From: Aristolochia californica
Taxonomy: Eukaryota > Streptophyta > Magnoliopsida > Piperales > Aristolochiaceae
Length of the DNA stretch: 64,000 nt
Direction: 5' to 3'
NCBI GenBank assembly: GCA_029961685.1
Contig: JARWKL010000008.1
Location: 560,501-624,500, forward strand
In this document: in pieces, positions 50,088-63,357 of the stretch
Position numbering within the stretch: position 1 is the stretch's first letter
How the letters are laid out: each line of letters begins with the position of its first letter
Notes under the pieces: generated by a model
Seen by the model: only the letters and a program-made list of their open reading frames with translations
The model's database searches: none
Told to the model about the DNA's origin: nothing
Made by a program: the position numbers and the translations under genes

Positions 50088-51287
50088 CTAGGTGGCTATT
50101 GATGCTGCATCTTTATCCTCATTCAAACCAAGTTTAGCTTCAAGTTTCTTCCATGCTTTCAGAAAGGATTCTGGGAATTTCTTCTTTACCACTCTAATCA
50201 CATTTTTTGCCTCTTCAGACCTCGAATTCATTGCAAGACCTTCCACCAGTAGCTTTAATGTCCCAAAATCCGGAATCCTATCGACCTTAACACTCGTCTC
50301 AAACACCTCCAAGCCCTTATCGTAATCCTTGTGTCTACATAAAAAGAACAAAAGAACTCTAAATGTGGCAGCATTAGCAGAACAGCCATGGAGGGGAAGA
50401 CCCTGATAAACCTTCACCGCCTCTTCCATCTGATGATTCTTAGAATAAGATGTCATGAGGTAATTATAACTGATTGTATCAGGCTTGAGCCCGGCTTCAA
50501 TCATCTCATCCATCAATTTCAATACTGCCTCTGGCTTCCCACCAGATGCATACTTTACCTTCACATTGTATGCAGTCGCATCCCGGGAGCAACCTTTTTT
50601 CCCCATTTCCTCCCAGATTTTCTCGGCTTCCTGGACCTTCCCCTTCTCGTAAAAAGCATCCAAAAGACTGGTATAAGTATATGGAGTGACCTCCACTTTC
50701 TTCTCACGCATTTCTTCGAGAACACTACAGGCAGACTCGGGCGAACTAGAATCACAAAGGGATTTGATCAAAATACCATAAGAGATCTCATTCGGTGTGA
50801 TTCGGTACTTCTCGGACAATTCGTTGAAGAGCTTGGGCACCTTCTCAAACCTCCGCGATCTGTTGCAGGCAGAAAGGAGGGCATTGAAAGAAACGACGGA
50901 CCGAGGGGCCCCCATTTCGTCCATTTGCTCGAACGTCTTCACCGCGTTATCCACCATCCCGGCGTTTCCATAAGCACGAATGAGGGAAGACAGGTATGCC
51001 TCCTGAGTGATCTTGGGGCTTTTTTTCTGGGACTCGATCAGGTTTTCGATATCCGAAAAGCGTCGAGATTTGGCGAGACGCTTAACGGTGAGATCTAAAG
51101 CGAATCGGGAGGAGACAGTGGGGAGACTGTCGGTGACGGAGGAGAAGATGGCCAGGGCTTTGTCGGGATCGTGTTCGGCTCGGAGCTTGGACTTCAAGGC
51201 AGCGACGGAGGCATTTGGGGAAGTGGAGAAGCGACGGAAATAGGGGAGAAGGTGGCGATGAACGGACGAGTACGAGAAGAATCCCAT
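50088..51287 (-). CDS. P-class pentatricopeptide repeat protein, probably mitochondrial, 399 aa
   Basis: One uninterrupted exon, as usual for plant PPR genes. The N-terminus MGFFSYSSVHRHLLPYFRRFSTSP is rich in Arg, Ser and hydrophobics and lacks acids, so it looks like a mitochondrial presequence. From about residue 90, about eight tandem 35-residue PPR motifs follow (e.g. AYLSSLIRAYGNAGMVDNAV, SFNALLSACNRSRRFEKV, TYTSLLDAFYEKGKVQEAE, SYNYLMTSYSKNHQMEEAV). PPR proteins bind organellar RNA one base per repeat. No E, DYW or SMR domain follows; the tail is short and Lys/Ala-rich. Some short P-class relatives are mitoribosome subunits; I cannot tell whether this is one. Confidence 0.95.
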   Translation of the reverse strand: MGFFSYSSVHRHLLPYFRRFSTSPNASVAALKSKLRAEHDPDKALAIFSSVTDSLPTVSSRFALDLTVKRLAKSRRFSDIENLIESQKKSPKITQEAYLSSLIRAYGNAGMVDNAVKTFEQMDEMGAPRSVVSFNALLSACNRSRRFEKVPKLFNELSEKYRITPNEISYGILIKSLCDSSSPESACSVLEEMREKKVEVTPYTYTSLLDAFYEKGKVQEAEKIWEEMGKKGCSRDATAYNVKVKYASGGKPEAVLKLMDEMIEAGLKPDTISYNYLMTSYSKNHQMEEAVKVYQGLPLHGCSANAATFRVLLFFLCRHKDYDKGLEVFETSVKVDRIPDFGTLKLLVEGLAMNSRSEEAKNVIRVVKKKFPESFLKAWKKLEAKLGLNEDKDAASIAT

Positions 51288-51804
51288 GATCTCGAGATTC
51301 AGAGCTTCGCAAGAGAGGAGGAGACACGAATGAAGGGTTTAGGGTTTAGTAGTCGAATCGGATCTAAATAACCGGGCAAATCCTGGACTCCGGAAGCAGA
51401 GACCGAAATTAAAAAAGTGGAGGGTAATTTATAAGTATAACCCTGTAGATGTAATATCTTCAATTAAATCCTTGAAGGTGCACTAAGTTTAACCGTATCA
51501 TAAATCCAACCCTCTGAATAGTGAATACTAACAAAAGCGGGTTTAAATGGTAAATTAAATATGATTGTTTTAATTTTGAGCTAATATTTTAATTAAATAA
51601 TATTTATCATTTATTTTATACACAAGAGTAGTTGAGAAAGAGAAGTAATTATTAATTATTAACTAATAATTTCTTTTATATTAACTAATAATTAAAAAAA
51701 CGTCAACAAGATAAATAAGTTGCAAATTATCGACAAGACATATTTATTAGTTAAATTCAAATAAATTTATAGTAAATATATTATTATTTAATAATATCAA
51801 TTTA
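51288..51804. other. PPR promoter side and AT-rich spacer
   Basis: About 120 bp of GC-balanced promoter/5' UTR DNA for the minus-strand PPR gene, then strongly AT-rich DNA with no gene seen. Confidence 0.5.
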
Positions 51805-52112
51805 TAATTAAAAGGAGAAGGCATAAGTCTATTAGGAACGGAAGACATAGGTACTTAACCCCAGGACCATAACAATATACCCCACCTTCGACGGCTTAAA
51901 CACTTAACAACAGGTGTAGAGTCAAGATTCCATAATCCCTTACGACTACGTTCGGGGCTCACGACACCCACACTGAGACTCTCCTCGGGGATTCGAACTC
52001 GCGATGTGGGAGCTCGTTCTAATACCAAATGTTAAGTATTTAACTAATACTATCGAAAAAATCGATTTGTTAAGAGCGAAAAGCATAGGTACTAAACCCC
52101 GTGACCATAACA
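51805..52112 (-). mobile_element. Second SMART-type miniature LTR retrotransposon, about 300 bp, minus orientation
   Basis: Read on the minus strand, the 5' LTR is 52112-52030 (TGTTATGGTC..ACTTAACA). The primer-binding site TTTGGTATTAGAAC (52029-52016) follows at once, matching TGGTATTAGAGC-type sites for initiator tRNA-Met. The interior is about 140 bp. The polypurine stretch GAAGGTGGGG (51889-51880) precedes the 3' LTR, which starts TGTTATGGTCC at 51874 and shares GGGGTTAAGTACCTATG-like text with the 5' copy. The outer end of the 3' LTR is decayed (about 51805-51835). There is no coding region. It differs in sequence from the 8.3-kb element, so it is a separate family. Confidence 0.72.
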
Positions 52113-52522
52113 AAAAATCACTCAAATTTTTCCTTTTACTTATTATAGGAGAAAAACGGAGAAATAAAACCTTTTTATTATTATAATAATTCATAATTTT
52201 CAGTTAAAATTAACTAGAAGTTTCAAACAAAGTGTTCCACACGGCCAAATTAAATTTAAGATAAGTAGGGACGTATTTTACAATAAGATAATATCCCTAT
52301 GAAGCTATCTAAAATATGGCATTCAAGGAGGGGTTTTTTGCAAAATAAAGGGTAGTTTAACATTTAAGATGCTTCTATTGCTCTCTGGTTCCATGAGTAT
52401 ATACGAGAACTCAGTGTACTGCTTGCTCAAAGCGGGATGAACGATTTACTCTCGCCGTGACCAATTTTCAGACCGGAACGAAGCGGCGAGGATTCTGATC
52501 TGCTCTCGGGTTTTGCTCTTCC

Positions 52523-55500
52523 ATGGATAAATTCGCGAAGCCGCAGCTCTCGATCCAACACTGGGAAACCCTTATCGAAGATTTCCAATTTAGCCCCTCC
52601 CGCCGCGAAAAATGGCTGTCGCAGTACCCTTCTCCCTCGCTCCTCGACCTGGCTCTCGCCTCTGTTGTCCGGAAGGAGTTTACTCTGAAAGCCCAGGTTA
52701 TCATCTTCATCGAGGAAAACTTCGACATTCTGATGAAAGAAGACTCGGTCGGAGATGCTCTTGGGTCCCTTGTTGAATCTCTGCGTGCGGTGGTTCAAGC
52801 TCCCATCGATGGAGCCTCCATAACGTATTCCCTGAAAGAGCAGATGATGGTATCGGTGGCCTCCATTTTTGTATCTACTGGCGCGGTTGAGGCCGCTCCG
52901 CGTCATCTCGAGGGACTAGTGGAGTTGTTGCTGTTGATTATTAACCGGCCCAACCACGGCCCTGATCGGCAAACCCGTGCTGTAGCGTGCGAGTGTCTGC
53001 GGGAATTGGAGCGGGCGAATCCGTGTCTTCTTGCTGAGATTGCCCCACATTTGTGGACGCTTAGTCAGAACGAGCGGACCCACGCCTCTCAGAGCTACCT
53101 TCTTCTACTAACATCTGTAATTCTCAACCTTATTCGATCGAAAATCCATGTTCCAATTCTTGCCACTTCCCTCCCTTTGATCCCTTTCAATATTCCGCTT
53201 TCGCTTGTTTCAGCTGCTGCAAATAATGACAACAATAACGGTTCGGGTAGAGATAGAGAGTTGAATTTTAAAGAAATAAGGAGAGTAGTGGCTTTCTTGC
53301 TTGAGCAACCACAGATTCTGACCCCGTGCGGGATGATGGAGTTCATGGACATGATAATGGAGGTGGGTTCCGCGCTGGAGCTGCAGGTTTCTCTTCTGAA
53401 GGTGCAGTTCTCTGGCCTGCTTTACTCGTATGACCCTATCCTATCCCATGTTGTTCTTACCCTCTATTCCCGTTTCTCAGATGCCTTCGATGGCCAAGAA
53501 AGAGAAATTGCCCGGCGATTAGTCCTAAAGTCCAAGGAAATGCAACAACATTTGGTTTTCCGGCTCCTTGCACTTCACTGGCTTTTGGGTTTCCCTGTAA
53601 AGAAAGAATCGGTAAAGAAAAGGTCAATTATGCAAATGGTGTCAAGCTTGTACCCAACTGTATTTGACCCCTTGGCATTGAAAGCCTTGAAATTGGACTC
53701 GCTTGCTTATATAGCAAATTGCCTTGACTTCTCGAAATCGGAAGTTCTAGCTGAAGTGGAAAGCTCGAGAGTCTCTGCAGTGACTCTCTTTGAAGAGGGT
53801 CTTATTTGTGTTTCAGCATTCAAATGGTTGCCTTTGTGGAGCACCGAAACTATGGTGGCATTTCGTGCTATCCATAAGTTTCTCATTGGAGCTGTTCCAC
53901 ATTCTAACTCTGATACTTCTTCAGCTGAATTGCTCTTGGATTCTACCATGTTCCGCAGATTACAGGTAACCAAATGACCAAATAGTTAAGATTCATAAGT
54001 ATTTCTATCATAAATTCTTTATAATTATTAGTGCCCCTGCTCCTAGTGCTTACTATTATACATATATTGTCTAAACATTTTTTATGCATTATTCCTGTAG
54101 TAACAAAAGAAAATGAGGCGAGGTCATTCTTTAATTTCATGAGCAATGCTGGCACAACACTAACTGTCAAGCGCTGCATTATTTTTAGATATCTGAAAAA
54201 AAATTACGTATAAAGGGAAGATGCAAAACGAGTAGATAGATATAGCTTATGTGACTGACCTGGGGAAAACTCAGTAAATTATAGCAGAAAATATAACTCA
54301 AGATGAGACTAACTTTTATATCCTCCACTATCCACCTAATCTGTGGGAACTTCTCATAAGAGGATGTTTAAGTAGTCCTATCATTTGATGAACAGAATTA
54401 ACCATGAAACCATAGTAAAAGTTTCCTTCATTCGGTAGCTGAACATCAAATGACCTGACTCAAGGGGATCAAATTTATCTTTTACTCTTATTCTTTCGTC
54501 CTGAATGTTCTTGATCTAATTAGTATTTTTATTAAGTTCTTTTCTATATGCAGAGCTTTATAGTGAATACTTCCATGGAGTTTCGCAGATTGGTTCCTGT
54601 ACTTATGTCCTTTGTAGACCGCTTGCTGGGTTGTCATTCTCACCGCTGGTTGGGTGAGCTGCTCCTTCAGACACTTGATGAGCGCCTACTACCAAAACTT
54701 TCAAAGGATCACCATTTGGCATCTTACTTTCCAATCTTCAATAGAATTGCCAAGAATGAATCTATTCCACCCCGGAGTTTGCTAGAATTGCTGACTTCTT
54801 ATATTTCTACTCTTGTGGAAGGCCATGGCCCTGATACAGGATTAAGATCATGGTCTCAGGGGAGTAAAGTCCTAGGCATTTGTCGGACCATGCTCATGCA
54901 CCATCATAGTTCCAGAGTCTTTATTCCACTGTCCCACCTTCTGGCCTTCACGAGTCAGTTCTTTCCTGATTTGGAAATTCGTGACAATGCAAGGTATGAT
55001 CAACCTCGTTTTTGGCATATGATTTTGACTGATGATATTTCTCCCTTTTTGGTGTCCTTATCCTTCTGATTGCCAATTGCAGGATCTACCTGCGTATGCT
55101 CGTCTGTGTTCCTGGGAAGAAACTGAGATACCTACTGAACCTTGGGGAACAACTTCCTGGTGTTTCATCCTCACCTCATCTCAGCTCATTCTTCCAGTCT
55201 CAATCTCCTTGGCCTTTCATTGATCTCAAGAAATCTAGAGATATCTCATTATACATCCATCTTGATAGGTTAAATTCACTTCTTATCAAACAATCGTGGT
55301 CACTTGCCATACCTACTTTTGGCAGTGAAAACAACACACCTTACTACTTTGGTGGCATCAGGGATGGTGAAACCTCAATAGAAACTGAAACAGTCAAGGA
55401 GGCAGAAAGCAGTTCTGATGTTCAATCAGTCCGTGAAACTGAGAGAACCTACACACAAAAAGAGCCATTGCGTGTGATGGATACAAAGGTTGCTGAGGTT

Positions 55501-56604
55501 TTGCGAATCCTGAGGGGGCATTTTGCATGCATCCCTGATTTCCGTCACATGACTGGACTCAAGATAAGAATACCATGTACACTAAGATTCGAATCCGAGC
55601 CTTTCAATCGTATTTGGGGAGTTGCAAAGTCCACAATAAGTTCAGATGACATGGATAGTTTGCCAGCTTTATATGCTATAGTAATATCTTTTTCTTCTTC
55701 TGCACCATATGGTTCCATTCCAAAGTTTCATGTACCTTTCCTGCTTGGCCAACCATCTTCACCTCAGAGTGGTCAGCTAGTTATTGTGTCTTCACAAAAT
55801 GGATTAGACCAATGTGCTGAAGATGAAGAAAATGAAAATTTTACAGCATCAGTTGTCATTGAATTGGAACCTCGGGAACCAATGCCTGGCCTCATTGATG
55901 TTGGCTTAGAGGCCAATGCAGAGAATGGACAGACCATACGAGGGTCACTTCAGAGTATTATGGTAGGCATTGAAGACATGTTTCAAAAGGCTACTCTTCC
56001 TGCCAATATTCAAAAAGATTCAACTCCACAGTACTACTCGAACCTTTTTTACGCTCTGTGGGAAGCATGTGGTAATCCTGCCAACATGGGAAGGGAGATC
56101 TTTCCTTTGAAAGGAGGCAAAGGGGTTGCCGCAATTAATGGAACCCAATCAGTCAAGCTGTTAGATGTTCCCGCTGATTCTCTGATTCAGTCTGTTGAAC
56201 TCCATTTGGCCCCTTTTGTTGCTAGTGTGATTGGTCATCCCCTTGTGGACATAGTTAAGGATAGTGGAATTATCAAAGATACTGTTTGGAAAGAAGAATT
56301 CTCAAAGACAGGCCTAGAATATGATTCATCAGTACAAAATACTGCTGGTGAATCCTCTGAGAGCAGTTCTCTTCAGCTGAAGTACACAAACGATGTAAGT
56401 GATGGACAAAATCCCTTTGACATCAGTAGAGGGAAATTGGGATCTTTACATGTTTTAATCTTCCTTCCACCTCGTTATCATCTCCTATTCCAGATGGAGG
56501 TTAGTGATATTTCAACATTAGTTAGAATCAGAACGGATCATTGGCCTTGCCTTGCTTATGTGGATGATTATTTGGAAGCTTTATTTTTTGACATGAAGAG
56601 CTAG
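52523..56604 (+). CDS. AP-5 complex subunit beta-like protein, 1134 aa
   Basis: Three exons join in phase: 52523-53965, 54554-54993 and 55083-56604. The start MDKFAKPQLSIQHWETLIED and the end RTDHWPCLAYVDDYLEALF match the plant AP-5 beta-like protein (At3g19870 as I recall). AP-5 is the late-endosomal adaptor complex that works with the SPG11/SPG15 proteins. The first 800 residues or so are Leu-rich alpha-helical, HEAT/ARM-like (e.g. LEGLVELLLLIINRPN, QTRAVACECLRELE), like other large adaptin chains, though no classical adaptin signature is obvious. The C-terminal part (about 800-1134) is more beta-like, as in appendage domains. There is no signal peptide. Sequence and order are intact, and the family call rests on memory of the plant homologue. 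Confidence 0.88.
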
Positions 56605-57283
56605 TTTTCTGCACCTTTGAGACTTGTTCTCCTTCAGGGAAAGATTTCTGTCACTCTCTTGTTTGAGCCAAAGGTTTGCCCGCCAGGGTCAGACAGATTT
56701 CTCTTACAAATTGTTTTGTTCATGGATCATTTTTGCCTCCCAATAAACTTGCTCTGTAAATACTTTTTTGGAAAGATCGGATGTCTTCATCTTGTATCCT
56801 CATGGAGCACCAGAATGTACAGCTGTTAATTTTTTAGAAGAATTAAAATGTAGTTGCTCTTGTCATCATTCTTTACTCGCGAATGGTTTTCAGCAGCTAT
56901 AGAACTGAAACCGCAAATTCAGGTCATATTGTGGCATATTTTCGCGATTGATGAAAGGGAGGCATTGATCTTTCCTGCAACTAAATCTTAAATAACAAAG
57001 TTTAGTTATGTTCCAAATGTAATCAGACATTAAAGCAAGCTATGCTTCAGATTTGCGCTGTGGGCAGAGGCACAAGAGATCAGATCAGAAAGGCCATAAT
57101 CTTGTGATCAAGACTACAATATATTAAGTAAGAGTTGCCTTTGCCGGAAATAAACTACAACCGGTTATGATAAATATGTATTTGATCTATAAAGACAACC
57201 AAAAAAAAAACCAGTGAAACAAAAAATGCATAAAGCGAGGACAGTAAGAGGATAGAAATGTATCACAGCTCGGGGGTTATCTT
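56605..57283. other. Tail-to-tail spacer, AP-5 beta and PRP40C 3' ends
   Basis: It holds the 3' UTR of the plus-strand gene (to about 56.85 kb) and the PRP40C 3' UTR on the minus strand. No further gene is seen. Confidence 0.55.
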
Positions 57284-60200
57284 TTACCCATGGGTTCTTC
57301 TCACTACTTGTGAGGAATTCCGCGAGTCAGAAACAGATCTGTTTCTCCCCTCCAAATTGTGCTTCTCTTCAATTTGTTCAGATGTTGACTTCAGCTTCCG
57401 CAGCATTTCCTCCGAGTATCGACGCCAGAGCGACTCTCTATCTTTGTTAGGCAATTTTGAATATCTAGGGTCAGATTTTAAGAGCTGTTTGGCCGCAGAC
57501 CAGGAAGAAAGAACAGTTCTCCCATCTTCCATCACTTTGGTTGCTGCTTCTGCAGTTATTACCTCTGATAGAAGCCCCCGAAAGTTTCTTACACAGCGCT
57601 GAGAGATAAAAAATGGCCCACAGAATCAATAAAACTTCTACAAAATGCAAATGGTGCTAACTTTATTGCAACTTATATTTTAAGTACTTCCTAAATGGAA
57701 TTCTGTTTAAGAACTTAAAATAATGAAAACTTATCTAATTCATAACAATCACCTCTCTGCTATTTTGATCATATTAAGAAGTTACTCAATGTATCTTTTG
57801 TTCAACCCACCTAATCCCACCTTAAAACGATGGTTCCATTCCTCAATAAGGAGACCTGTTAAGTGTGGCTCCCCCATCAACAAACGCCCATGTATATCAC
57901 ATAGCACTACTGTATACTCAGATTGAAAAGAGCCTTTTCTATTCTAACGTGAGGTTTGTTAGATGCTAGATAAGATATGCAGTTCAACATTAAACTCCAA
58001 AGACAAAAGAGTCACCAGTATTTGTTTGTTTTTCTAACAGAAACATATGCAAGGTATCGAGTGTATAGGGAAAAGGAGATAATGGGATTGTGTGCAGTTA
58101 AGTACTTCAAAGTGATGTTTGGTTTATTTGAGACATTAAGCAAGATTTCAGGAGAGAAAAAACAAGACAATTAGGTAAGACTGCTCTAAATTGATTAACT
58201 AACATTTTGTTTATAAGTTGGCCCAGCTTGAGGCTCCAAGTTTATACAACTCATTCCAAGACCCTAACAGACCAAGTGCTTCTTAACTGTGGTTCTCATA
58301 GATACTTGTTTCATTTGTCCATGAAGTTACTACTTGAAGATTTTTACTTTTCAATTTTGCATTGACTGCAGTAGAATCATAGAAACTACTGAGTTTTTTC
58401 TCTTTACATAAAATTCCACGACAAATCAAAAGGGATGCCTTTTGATAATTAATTCCCTTGGCCAGATCTGAAGTGCTTTAATGGGTCTTAAGACCATTCA
58501 TTTCCTACAAGCCATTCAATCTATTTTAAAATCAGGTTCCGTGATGCAAGATCTAAAGAAGAAGAGTATGCTACATATTGTACTTCAGTTTTGAAGTTAC
58601 CTCATATAAAATCTTCACATGCTCCCGAAATAACTTCTCTATATCACCTTTGTCAAGGTCAGGGTTGGTAGCACGCCCTTGAGGATCCTTCTCCAACTTA
58701 GGCTTAGATTCCGTCCAAGATGCCTATGGAATGGCAAGACATTTAAAATCTGAGAATAGCAGTTTACTTTTAACCATCAATTCTTATTTTTTTCTCAAAT
58801 AAAATTCATCCAATTGAAATTAACAGACTAAATGTGAGTTTGAATTCATAAACTTGTATGGTCAATCTCAAACTAAAAGCTAACCTTAGGATCCTTAATT
58901 ATTTCCACAAGTAAAGCTTGAAACAAAGTCACAGCATCCTTCCTGCGAATCTTCAACCGTACTCTCTCCATTTCTTGCTCTTCTCTTTCTTTGCGTTTGC
59001 GTGTCTCACGCTCTCTTTCTTTCAGTTTCTCCTGGAAGAAAAAAAACAGAAAACACAATGATACATCTACACTAAAAAACTAGAAGTCAAATGGCACAAG
59101 ATTTCTCATCAACTTGATCTTTTGAAATGTAAAAGGGATATCATCATGCTAAGAGGAGAATACAAGTGGCACCCAGAAAAAATGGGTTGGCCACCAAAAA
59201 CCACCAGCAGAAAATCAACTTCAAGCAGTAAAAGCTCAAATTACAAATACAATATACAATGAACTACTATGCTAATCCTCTTACCGATACATGACATATA
59301 CAGTACTTTTTGAACTTATAGATTGATCCCGTGGTTAAAAAAACTATCAGTTAAAAGTCCCATCTAATAGAAAACTTTTCATGTCCACACAAAATAAGAA
59401 CAGTGATATCGAAGCAAGAAAGTCCTGATTTCAAATTTCCATAAGCATGCAAGTTACAGAAATATACAGTTACAGGAGACCATCATACTCACTTGTTCAT
59501 TTCTTTTGGCTTTTAAAGCTCTTTCAGCTTCCTCCTCAGCAGCTTTTAGTTCAGTAATATATTCATTAAATAGAACCTCCCTATCCTCATGCTTAACAGA
59601 TTTGTACCTTGGATCAATTCTCAGGCCATCCTTCACCTGTAAGAACAAATATCATATTAAGGGAAAAAACATAAGATTGATATTAAAACATCTGAATATT
59701 TCAGTCACTTTTTTATTAATTAATAAATGTAACTTGTCCAGTAAAGGTGGAGTTCATCATTTCTAATGCATAAATGGAAAAACAAAAAAAAGGACCCACT
59801 CTTGACCAACGGCTAGTCATAGTTATATCTTCTTTCTCTCGAATCAAGGATTTGAAGCTGGAAGCTGCAGCTGCACGTTTCTCTTCAGCAGCTTTTCTCA
59901 AAGGGAGAACCCTGGCATTCAAGTCCATGTGTCATATTACAACACAAACAGTCATAAATGAATAACTCGGTGGTGTAAAGCATACACCTATCAGAGAGAG
60001 AAGAAAAAAAGGTACAATTAGATTTCATCTTAGATGTTAAAGCAGCATCTAAGACCATATCTCGATCAACCCCATATGTTTAAATCGTTCAGTAGTTTCC
60101 ACAGCAGAAAATAATACGAAATCATGCCTTTGGTTTTACCATTCAGGACTTACTTCTCATTAAGTAAAAGTTCCCTTTCCTTACGATCCAAAGCTTCAAA

Positions 60201-63200
60201 ACGTGGATCATTGCCCCATTTCTTTTTAAATGTTTGGTAGTCAGTTTTGTGATCAATATCCTGTACATGCAAATGATCAGTCAAATGAAACTTCCTGGAA
60301 GAAATAAAACATAAGAAATTTTGAATATCTAAATTCACACTTTTTATTAGGTATGGTTGTCAGCAGAACAGCCGAAAATGGTATGGAAATCTAACACAAG
60401 GCCATAATGAAACCTCTGAAGCTTCTTCTAGTAGTTCTTTGAAACCATCTACTGCAGCCCTTTGAGCTGCTCTTTTTTCCTTGCGTTCCTCTTCAGCTCG
60501 AGTTCGAACATAATGCTCAAATATAGCTCTCCGTGCACTGTAACTTGGAATAGCCTGTGCAGTAAAAATGCCTTAAGATAATTTTTCAAAAACAAGTTCA
60601 TTGCAATCTCAAGGTAAAAGAAAAGATGCCAAGTTTGATTAGGTTATTGTATACATGCATACACTTGTACACATAGATACATATTTAAAACAAAAATTAC
60701 ATAAATTATGCTGTCTGTATCATGGTTTTCTCTCCATTTGGAACCTTCTTAATGTATCACCATATTTCTCAATGCTATAAAAAAAAATTAACAAAAAATC
60801 AGGGCCTTCCTTCTAATTACTTTTTATTTTTATTTTTTATGAAGTAATTACTTTTGTTTTAAAAAATAACCTCCTAAATATTTCAAAGAGATGACAATTC
60901 TAAACAGGCCTTGCAATTTTTACTCAACATATTAAATTTAAAAGTTGATGCAAATCCATATTCCAAAAAAATGGACAGGAAGAGACTTCTTTATCTTTCT
61001 CTATTTTTTTAAAAAAAGTAACCTTCTTTATCTCCAGGGTGAATTAGCAGAAAGCCATGAGACAACATTTTTAAACACCCTCACAAAATTCCTGTACAAA
61101 ATAATTCATAACCTTTAGACTCAACAAACCTTAAAACGTGGATCAAATAATATCTTCGGCAGCTCTTTCTCCCATTTCGAGAATGGTGCAACTCCTCGTT
61201 CTTTAAGCATCGCCTACACAATCATTAAACAAATGAATGAGACAAAGAAGAGTACATTCAGAATTTCTCACCGAATGGCCAGACCCAAAATTTGAGAATT
61301 CAAAAATTAAAACTCAAGATCAAGTAAGAGATATACCTTGAACTGCTTAATGCACTCCTCCTTAGTGGGTCCACTATCCCCATCATCTGAATCAGATGAG
61401 GAATCTGACATATTCGCATCACCATTAGCATCTTTGCCTTTATCTTTGCTATTCTCACTCTGCTGCCCCTTTATGGGAGCCTCAGATGCACGTAGTCCAT
61501 TTACATCTGTTGTGGCAGGTGCAGAAGAGACTTGAAGTGGTGAGGAAACAGGAATTATACCAGGATCCTGTAGCTTCTTCTTTACCAAATCCAATGCAGA
61601 TGAAGACACAGGAACCCCTGAAGGTTTTAAGGAAGTAGCATCACGACCACCAGTAGTAACTGCTGGAGCACTTAAACTAACAGGCACAGATCCTTTATCT
61701 ACTAATACAGTAGGGTTTTGTGCAGTTGTTGCATTTGCATTTGCAGGATCAGCTTCTTGCTTCTTCCTCAATGCTGTAACCTCTTGCGGGACTTGCCAAC
61801 TACTCACCTGAAATGGAGAAAAAACTCGGGCCTGAGGTAAGGTGCATCAAGTAAAATGTCTCCAATATTCTTTTTGAAAAGAGGAACTTCTCCAATATGC
61901 TCAGAGAACCAAGATACCATGTCTTAATTAGATCTAGAAACGCCTTCAAGTTCAGTATGACTCTTGCTTTTTTTTTTTTAAATGTCACATGCTTATTTAC
62001 CCCAATATAGCACTGTTTTCGGGGAGGGGAAGATTCAGAGGAAGAGGAGAAGAAGAAGAAGAAGAAGAAGCCTTTTTTTAGCACTTCATCAATATTACAA
62101 AGTAGCCTCATAACTGTTTTTATTATATTGTTACCATCAATCATATTTTGTTGTCGTTACTGTTGCTAATAATACTTTTGCCGTAATGTGACAACCATTT
62201 CAAAAATAATACTTTCACAGTAAAAATCTTATTAACAAGAAAAAAAGACAAGCTTTAACGTTACAACTACTTTTTTGTTGTTGTCATTGTTATTGGCATT
62301 AGTATTTGTTATTGCTAGACATATATCCCTGGTGTCGTCATTTACGTGGCAATCCTTTCATGAAAGGTCATTTACAAATTCACAAACTGTTATCCTGCAG
62401 TTCATCTACAAAGGCTTTTTGTGACAGGCAGTCCTCCAGGCACTGAAATCTCAACTGGACAGGATCTTACGACTGTTTTCAGGGTCCAACTCCAAAGCAA
62501 CTTTGTTCAGATGGAGATCAAGAAGTCAATCACTTTTTCACAACCAATAATTCAAATGAATCAATAAAGAAGTGCGCAGAGATAGCATTTTGTATATCCA
62601 GTTCAGACTACCCAAAATCCAAACATATTGGAAGTTACGCGTTATTTAAGTCCATCACATGGGCTGTAACATCGGACTAGCTTGAGGGTGTAACATAATG
62701 TTATCACTCTAACCCAAGACATATTGGATGTTACACATTAGGTAATATTGACATTCCCACTACTAGTGAAAAATGGCCTGATGATTTCAATTATTAATAA
62801 AACATCATCAAAAGGTTGATTTCAAAATTCAAAAAGAATTCACCCTATTTTTCTATACTTAATAGCTCAATTTACGACCTCATAAGACTACTTGTAAAGA
62901 AATTTTCCCAACAAGACTAACAATTAGGCTTTGTTTTTTCAATACTTCCTTTATTGTGCTTTTAGAAGATCTGAACTCAGACTACAACTAGGACATGGCC
63001 ATTGGACTAAGGGTACAAACCTAACATGCTCTCTCATCAGCACAATTGGACCACCATTCCAAACACATGCCGATGGCCACTTATGTATCTTGTTAACTTA
63101 GCAAAGAGGAAGCATAATATTCCAAATACCAGCAAGCAACTAATTGCATGTTGTGTCTTGATCCAACAACTTCTAGAAGTCATTTTGACATAGTCCATCA

Positions 63201-63357
63201 GTGGCACATTTCATTGGATATCAATGACATACTTAGCTAGACTACCCCTTACAAAACCGCGACTGCTTAAATTGATACCTTTGTCTTGCTGTTGTAGTAA
63301 TACTTTTTGCCATCATTTGTGGTGACTAGTGACCAGTCAGTGTCAACCAGCTTGTCA
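57284..63357 (-). CDS. PRP40C: Pre-mRNA-processing protein 40C (WW/FF-domain, TCERG1-like), C-terminal part
   Basis: Ten minus-strand exons join in phase: 63357-63279, 61807-61337, 61213-61130, 60554-60414, 60260-60154, 59911-59800, 59636-59493, 59031-58885, 58723-58601 and 57598-57284. The first exon here encodes a WW domain ([19 protein letters not shown], completed by VSSWQVP). A Ser/Ala-rich linker with an acidic [13 protein letters not shown] stretch follows, then a ladder of FF domains ([86 protein letters not shown]) separated by highly charged coiled segments. Such proteins link the RNA polymerase II tail to splicing factors. Upstream exons, with earlier WW domains, lie beyond 64000. 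The protein ends at TGA (57284). Block order agrees with Arabidopsis PRP40C as remembered. Confidence 0.95.
61808..63278 (-). other. Large intron inside PRP40C
   Basis: This 1,471-bp intron separates the two halves of a WW domain. It contains a GAA/CTT-type short repeat at about 62039-62070 and no recognisable gene or element. The DNA from 63358 to 64000 is likewise intron or upstream sequence of the same gene. Confidence 0.7.

Noticed and set aside
50388..51098. A 236-codon plus-strand open frame
   Set aside because: It is antisense to the PPR gene, whose minus-strand frame has clear 35-residue motifs; the plus frame has no recognisable domains.
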